The position numbers and the translations under genes were made by a program. A DNA stretch of 64,000 nt from Methylobacterium sp. E-066 (lineage in GTDB: Bacteria > Pseudomonadota > Alphaproteobacteria > Rhizobiales > Beijerinckiaceae): positions 38,695-102,694 of the forward strand of contig NZ_JAKSYO010000215.1 of assembly GCF_022829635.1 (NCBI RefSeq), written 5' to 3'. The first letter of the stretch is position 1, and every line of letters starts with the position of its first letter. Below the pieces are notes generated by a model that did not search any database, had not been told where the DNA came from, and worked only from the letters and a program-made list of their open reading frames with translations. Below, one piece after another: positions 59,774-64,000 of the stretch.

Positions 59774-61291
59774 TCAACCTGATCGTAAGCCCGTCAACAG
59801 CGTCGTCAGCGTGCACGTCACCCCATCACGCGGATAGGCCAGCACCACATCGCCGCCGGACAAGCCGCGCTGGATCAGGCGCGAGCCAAACCCTATGCGG
59901 GTCGGTGGCTTCACCGTGGGACCACCCCGCTCCCGCCACGTGAACCGGAACGCGGCCTCGGTGCCGACGCCTTCGATCGACCAGTCGATAGATACGATCC
60001 CCCCTGGTACGGACAGCGCCCCGTACTTCGTGGAGTTCGTGCCAAGCTCGTGCAGGATCAACCCCAGGGAAAGCGTCGTCGAGGGGCCAACGGACAGGCT
60101 CGGGCCGTCGAGTTGGAACCGCAGCCCGGTATCGTCGTGCAGGTCGAGGGCTCCGTGCACGATCTCGCGCACACACGCGCCGTCGATGTGTCCGGCCAGC
60201 AGGATGTCATGCGCCTTGCCGAGCGCGACGAGGCGGGCGGCGAGCGCATCACGGGCCGCTTCGATGTCCGGTGCGTTGCGCAGGGTCTGCGCGGCTATCG
60301 CCTGCACCAGAGTCAGCGTGTTCTTCAGCCGGTGGCTGAGTTCGCGGTTGAGCACGTCCTGCTGCGCATCCGCGTTCTTGCGAATGCCGATGTCGCTGAT
60401 GGCGACGACCGCGCCGACCAACTCTCCCTGCCCATCCTTGATCGCCTCCCCGGCTATCGCGATCCAACGCCGCTCGCCGTCTGGGCGCTGGTACTGCACC
60501 TCGATGCTGGAACGGTCGCACGCGCCGCTGCTGACCTGAGCGAGGGGATACTCGCTGGCGTCCACGCACCGACCGTCCGCATGGTAGGCGATGAAGTCGG
60601 TGTAGGCGTTGCTGGAGGTCGCGTAGAGGGTATCGTGGCCGAGTATCTCAGCCAAACGACGGTTGCCCATCAGAATGCGGCCTGACGGCGCTTCAGCCAG
60701 TAGAATGCCGATGGGCACGCTCTCCATCACGGTGAGCAATTGTGCCTGTTGCGCCCGTGCGGCGCGCTCGGCCTTTACTCGCTCTGTCACCTCCAGGAAC
60801 AGCACGGTGAAAATATCGCGCCCGAGCTTCTGCGCCCGGCCCTCGTACCAGCGGTCGAGCTTGCTCAAGTAACGCATGAGCGTGATCGGCTCGCCGGTCT
60901 CCACGACATGGGCGAATTCCTCGACCCAGGCGTCTTCGACATCTGGGAGCACCTCACGGATCGTGCGACCGATCGCCTGCTCGGGCGAGATCCCGATCAG
61001 ATCCCCCCAGGCCGAGTTCATTTCGAGATAGCGCCAGTCCGTGACCCGCCCCTGATCGTCGCGGATGACCTCGCCCACGACGAAGCCTTCACGAAGCTGG
61101 GTGAACAGGTTGCGCCAGTGGGTGGCTTCTGCCACGCGGGCCGCCTGCTCGGCGCGCAGCCGCGAGTTCTGCGCGCGCTCATGCAGGATCATCGTGACTT
61201 GTCGGGCCAAGCGCCGGAGGCCATCCGCCTGCCGCTCGTCAAGGCCATCGGGCCGAGGCGCGTGATCGATGACACACAGGGTCCCGAGCAC
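59774..61291 (-). CDS. HWE-family sensor histidine kinase, intact C-terminal frame of a frameshifted gene
   Basis: 505 codons from GTG 61291, beginning inside a GAF domain (MLGTLCVIDH). Two PAS-type sensory domains follow (FVVGEVIRDDQGRVTDWRYLEMN; LAEILGHDT...GRCVDASEYP) and then the HWE kinase core: phospho-acceptor ELSHRLKNTLTLVQAI, HELGTNSTKYGALS and the Trp-containing FTWRERGGP. The first half of the GAF domain is encoded upstream in another frame (61292-61668), so the natural protein would be about 631 residues. The fragment could still be expressed, but its sensing is compromised. Confidence 0.8.
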   Translation of the reverse strand: MLGTLCVIDHAPRPDGLDERQADGLRRLARQVTMILHERAQNSRLRAEQAARVAEATHWRNLFTQLREGFVVGEVIRDDQGRVTDWRYLEMNSAWGDLIGISPEQAIGRTIREVLPDVEDAWVEEFAHVVETGEPITLMRYLSKLDRWYEGRAQKLGRDIFTVLFLEVTERVKAERAARAQQAQLLTVMESVPIGILLAEAPSGRILMGNRRLAEILGHDTLYATSSNAYTDFIAYHADGRCVDASEYPLAQVSSGACDRSSIEVQYQRPDGERRWIAIAGEAIKDGQGELVGAVVAISDIGIRKNADAQQDVLNRELSHRLKNTLTLVQAIAAQTLRNAPDIEAARDALAARLVALGKAHDILLAGHIDGACVREIVHGALDLHDDTGLRFQLDGPSLSVGPSTTLSLGLILHELGTNSTKYGALSVPGGIVSIDWSIEGVGTEAAFRFTWRERGGPTVKPPTRIGFGSRLIQRGLSGGDVVLAYPRDGVTCTLTTLLTGLRSG

Positions 61292-61668
61292 GTGCCCATC
61301 CGGCCCGCGGAAGGGTGCCCCGGCATAGAACCGGATGAATGGATCTCTGACGACGAGAGGGTTGCTCCGCGTGCGCGGGTCAGCGGTCAGGTCCGGAATG
61401 ATCGGAGATCCGACTCCGAGAGGCTATAGGCGCATACGGATGCGTTGAGGTCGGTCTGGCACGCTGGGAAACCGACGCGGGCCTTGAACCACTGCCGATC
61501 ACCTGACACGAGCGACACCAGCCCGACCGGCGTGGCGCATACGAGGGTCGCCAACTGTGCGATGTCGTCGAAGCTCTGCTCCGGTGGGGTGTCGAGCAGT
61601 CTGAGGTCATTGAGCGCGCGGAGCCGATCGTCGTCCTGAACGAGAGGGGGGACGATCGGATCATTCAT
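61292..61668 (-). pseudogene. 5' fragment of the HWE kinase gene (GAF domain, frameshifted)
   Basis: ATG 61668 opens a GAF start (RLRALNDLRLLDTPPEQSFDDIAQLA, then GLVSLVSGDRQWFKARVG) that hits TGA at 61387. After the dinucleotide at 61403-61404 the missing part continues in the neighbouring frame (IIPDLTADPRTRSNPLVV, FIRFYAGAPFRGPDGHVL) straight into the 59774-61291 frame. The total length is one base short of a multiple of three, which fits a single-base deletion or a sequencing error. Confidence 0.75.
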
Positions 61669-62044
61669 GACCGGGAGCGCACTTGTTCACGCAAGTCTGA
61701 CCCCACGGCGAAACCTCCATATCAGACATCCAAGCATGGCCGCGAACAATCACTATCGACTCCTATAGCGGCGGCGACTTGAGAATGCTGGGAGTGGCGG
61801 CGCTCATGATCGTTGCCGACGACGAAATGATCGATCGTGACGCGTCTAAGCGGCGGATCATGCAGCAGAGCGGACTTGATCACCTCATCCGCCACGAGTT
61901 GGGCTGTCGAAAAACCGCCCTCAGCCAGCGCCACCGCTGTTGTGAGCAACCAGGAAACGAACCTATCAGCGCCTACGGGCCATTTTGTCGCACAGCACGG
62001 ATTTCATCCTGAGCAGGTTGATCCCGAAACCGTTCGGGAGTGGC

Positions 62045-62149
62045 TTGCTCGTGTCTGTTGCGCTCGTGGTCATGCTAGTTGCAGCGCTCGGGGCTGTCGC
62101 GCTCACCGTCGCGGCTTTACCGGCCCTCGATCGCTTCATCAGATGGTGA
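62045..62149 (+). CDS. possible small single-helix membrane protein
   Basis: 34 codons from TTG 62045 (GGGAG 4 nt upstream; GTG 62051 also possible). One strongly hydrophobic helix (SVALVVMLVAALGAVALTVA) ends in LDRFIRW. Only composition and the matching frame downstream support it. Confidence 0.3.
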   Translation: MLVSVALVVMLVAALGAVALTVAALPALDRFIRW

Positions 62150-62219
62150 ACGGGCACCACGGAAACTTTGCCGCCCTATCTCCGGTTTACGGCGAACAAG
62201 TCCCTCGGAGATCGCCATC

Positions 62220-62312
62220 GTGGAAATCATCGTAATGGCGGCGGGGATTATTGGGGCCGGGGCGACGCTGGCGTTCATGATGCTGGGTCTCGACTCCTTC
62301 TTCTCCTGGTGA
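62220..62312 (+). CDS. possible small single-helix membrane protein
   Basis: 30 codons from GTG 62220, about 10 nt after CGGAG. One hydrophobic helix (MAAGIIGAGATLAFMML) ends in LDSFFSW, echoing the LDRFIRW end of the previous frame. Low confidence. Confidence 0.3.
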   Translation: MEIIVMAAGIIGAGATLAFMMLGLDSFFSW

Positions 62313-62327
62313 GCGTGTAGATCAACA

Positions 62328-63716
62328 TCAGGCAGCCCGCGCCAAGTCCCCCTCTATCGCGGCAAGCGCCCGCTCCAGTGCCGCGAAGCAAGACGGATCG
62401 AAGGCCGTGTTCAGGTCAGCGCGCATGATCCCTAGCGCCTTATCCAGCGGCATCGCACTACGATACGGCCTGTCGGCGGTGAGCGCGTCGAACACGTCCG
62501 CAACCAGGACGATGCGCGTCTCCAGGGTGATCTCGTCCTCTTTCAAACCCCGCGGATAGCCGCGTCCATCCAGACGCTCGTGGTGACAACCGCCGATCCG
62601 AGCCAAGTCGTTGAAGACAGGTACGCGGGTCAAGATCGTCTCGGACAGGAGCGCGTGGGCGCGCATGCTACGCCACTCGTCGTCGTCGAGCTTACCGTTC
62701 TTGTCGAGGATCGTATTCGAGACGCCGAGCTTGCCGATGTCGTGCAGGAGGGCGGCGCGCCGAAGCCAACGGCGACGTTGGGGTTCTAAGCCAAGTTCGA
62801 TCGCCACCATGTCGGCGTAGACGGCAACGCGCTCGGAGTGACCGGAGGTGAACGGGCTCTTCGCATCGATTACCTGGGCGAACGCCCGAGCGATGTCGTC
62901 GAGATACGCTTCATCGACGACGACATCGCTCTGCGTTGGCTCCAACGCTGAGACCTCCGCTTCGACAGCTTCCGAACCCAGCGTCACCCAGAAGTTCGGC
63001 GCCGCTGTCGCCTGCTCAAAACAAGCGACAACCTGGGGATCAAACCAAGTCCCTGACCGACTTCTGACCTCGGTAAGGGCTGCCGCGGGACCAGCCGCCG
63101 TATGGAACACGTCCGCAACCTGAGCCAGGAGCGCGATGCGGGCGTAGAGTGGGATTGCCGGTCCGTCGAGATGGTCCGGACGCCCCGTGCTGTTCCAATG
63201 TTCGTCCAGCGCATGGATTGCCGCGCAGACGGCGGGTGGGAAGCGTAGACGCTTCGCGATCTCGGCGCCGCGCTGGCAACGGGTCTGGATCAGGTCATCG
63301 ACGATCGTCCCGCCGTTCTGGAGGATGTTTAGCACGGCTCGAAAGCGTTCAGCCAGACCAGCCTTCAGCCCGGTGTGTGAAAACACGAAGCTCAACACCT
63401 TCGGGAGACTGTCGCTGACGGTCTTGAAGTCGCGTTTGAACCCGATGTCGTCTGACAGGTACAGCGCACAGATCCGAGCGGCGTTGCTGGAGCAGCCCAG
63501 GTCCTTCAACATGATCGTGTAGTAGAGTTCCCATAGCTCGCGCGTCGAAAGTCCCATCGCACGCCCCACGTGCATACCGATGTATGTGGCACGCACGCAA
63601 TGCCCGACAGGCTGCCCTTCGGTGAGATCCAAGGCGTGGCTGAGAGCAGCCAGAATATCGGAAAGGCGAACGCCACTTGGGAAAGGATTTTGCGATTTTG
63701 CGTGTGTCGTTTCCAC
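62328..63716 (-). CDS. HD-GYP domain protein (cyclic-di-GMP phosphodiesterase family)
   Basis: 462 residues. The C-terminal half is a standard HD-GYP domain: GHSERVAVYADMV (292-304), HDIGK (325-329), HHERLDGRGYP (378-388) and ADVFDALTADRPYR. The N-terminal half looks like a second, degenerate copy: GHCVRATYIG, KDLG at 71-74 where HDIG is expected, and DEHWNSTGRPDHLDG. Cyclic-di-GMP hydrolysis by the C-terminal half is likely, with the first half perhaps regulatory. The start is GTG 63716. No receiver domain is attached. Confidence 0.9.
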   Translation of the reverse strand: METTHAKSQNPFPSGVRLSDILAALSHALDLTEGQPVGHCVRATYIGMHVGRAMGLSTRELWELYYTIMLKDLGCSSNAARICALYLSDDIGFKRDFKTVSDSLPKVLSFVFSHTGLKAGLAERFRAVLNILQNGGTIVDDLIQTRCQRGAEIAKRLRFPPAVCAAIHALDEHWNSTGRPDHLDGPAIPLYARIALLAQVADVFHTAAGPAAALTEVRSRSGTWFDPQVVACFEQATAAPNFWVTLGSEAVEAEVSALEPTQSDVVVDEAYLDDIARAFAQVIDAKSPFTSGHSERVAVYADMVAIELGLEPQRRRWLRRAALLHDIGKLGVSNTILDKNGKLDDDEWRSMRAHALLSETILTRVPVFNDLARIGGCHHERLDGRGYPRGLKEDEITLETRIVLVADVFDALTADRPYRSAMPLDKALGIMRADLNTAFDPSCFAALERALAAIEGDLARAA

Positions 63717-63825
63717 AGCCGCAGCCCTTTTTCGCGATGCGAACTAGCACTACTTTGGCAGATTGAGGGAACGCTGGAGGTTTTTGCGGATTCGCCTGCC
63801 ACGGCCATGAGCGTGGGTGCTCGCG

Positions 63826-64000
63826 ATGTCAGGTGCTGGCGGATGGCGTGAGGATCTGAACCGGTGGCTGCAGCCGTTCCTTGCGGGACTGTCGCATCCG
63901 GCGCGTCGGGCTATGTGCCCGCTCTACGTGAGCGGTCTGATCGGCTTGGGTGACCGCAAGAGCGTCCAGCCGATGGCGGCGCGGGCCGAGGGTGTGCCCT
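63826..64000 (+). mobile_element. IS701-type transposase, 5' end (runs off the window)
   Basis: From ATG 63826 the frame is open to the last base. It reads GWREDLNRWLQPFLAGLSHPARR, then LYVSGLIGLGDRKSVQPMAAR, the conserved N-terminus of IS701-family DDE transposases. The left inverted repeat should lie in about 63730-63820, but I could not identify it without the right end. This marks a mobile element at the right edge of the window. Confidence 0.75.

Larger units (their letters stand above)
61669..62327. other. gene-poor region with two tiny membrane frames
   Basis: About 660 bp between the kinase and HD-GYP genes. Apart from the two single-helix frames listed separately, nothing is recognised; other short frames lack ribosome sites and family features. 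Confidence 0.45.

Noticed and set aside
1..64000. CRISPR arrays, rRNA and tRNA genes
   Set aside because: No direct-repeat/spacer pattern, rRNA block or cloverleaf with a TTCGANNC-type arm was recognised; subtle tRNAs cannot be excluded without a covariance search.

Overview
The window is about 68% G+C by eye, densely coded, with frequent GTG/TTG starts and 1-4 nt stop/start overlaps. The gene repertoire fits an alphaproteobacterium of the Hyphomicrobiales, most likely Methylobacterium or a close relative: ACS- and MHS-type MFS permeases, TRAP and Liv transporters, CaiB-type CoA-transferases, an HWE histidine kinase and an HD-GYP protein. The genus is inferred from the overall pattern, not from a marker gene. 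No rRNA, tRNA or CRISPR array was recognised.

Positions 1 to about 50.3 kb form an almost continuous catabolic supercluster for organic acids and lactones. (i) 1-9.1 kb: end of an IclR regulator, then a plus-strand run of class II aldolase, MmgE/PrpD protein, two MFS permeases, a crotonase, a CoA-transferase and a third MFS permease. (ii) 9.2-13.8 kb: a GntR/FCD regulator divergent from an MFS permease, lactonase and Ldh2-type dehydrogenase. (iii) 14.0-21.3 kb: a minus-strand operon of HMG-CoA-lyase-like enzyme, CoA-transferase, MFS permease, two SMP-30 lactonases (one with a Tat-like signal) and a crotonase, divergent from its likely IclR regulator. (iv) 21.3-29.9 kb: a TRAP transporter followed by CoA-transferase, enoyl-CoA hydratase and acyl-CoA dehydrogenase, then a hydrolase; a second HMG-CoA-lyase-like gene lies upstream. 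(v) 30.1-41.9 kb: an OYE reductase and MBL hydrolase, a pair of overlapping IclR genes, and a long plus-strand run (CoA-transferase, FAS1-type dehydratase half, acyl-CoA dehydrogenase, SMP-30, hydrolase, MaoC half, PrpD, PDC-lactonase-like amidohydrolase). (vi) 42.0-50.3 kb: a Liv-type ABC importer with two tandem binding proteins, another PrpD and an HpaI-type aldolase.

The most coherent signal is a 17-bp box, GCGAATAG-NN-CATTCAG or close variants. It occurs about 80-90 nt upstream of the first gene in four transcription units of blocks iv and v: TRAP operon, HMGL/OYE divergent pair, IclR/CaiB divergent pair, and MaoC operon. This ties uptake, CoA activation, dehydrogenation, hydration and C-C cleavage into one probable IclR regulon. 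The enzyme set would suit a methyl-branched dicarboxylate, but the substrate is not determined.

From about 50.3 kb the character changes: longer gaps, A+T-rich patches and small or broken genes. There is a long nested palindrome beside an AlpA-like protein, a broken DUF3800 gene, a DUF3830 protein, a variant DctA carrier with a GntR regulator, a VOC protein, a DMT permease and a solitary DNA methyltransferase with two N-terminal HTH segments. These are followed by a response regulator, a frameshifted HWE kinase, an HD-GYP protein, and the start of an IS701-type transposase at the right edge.
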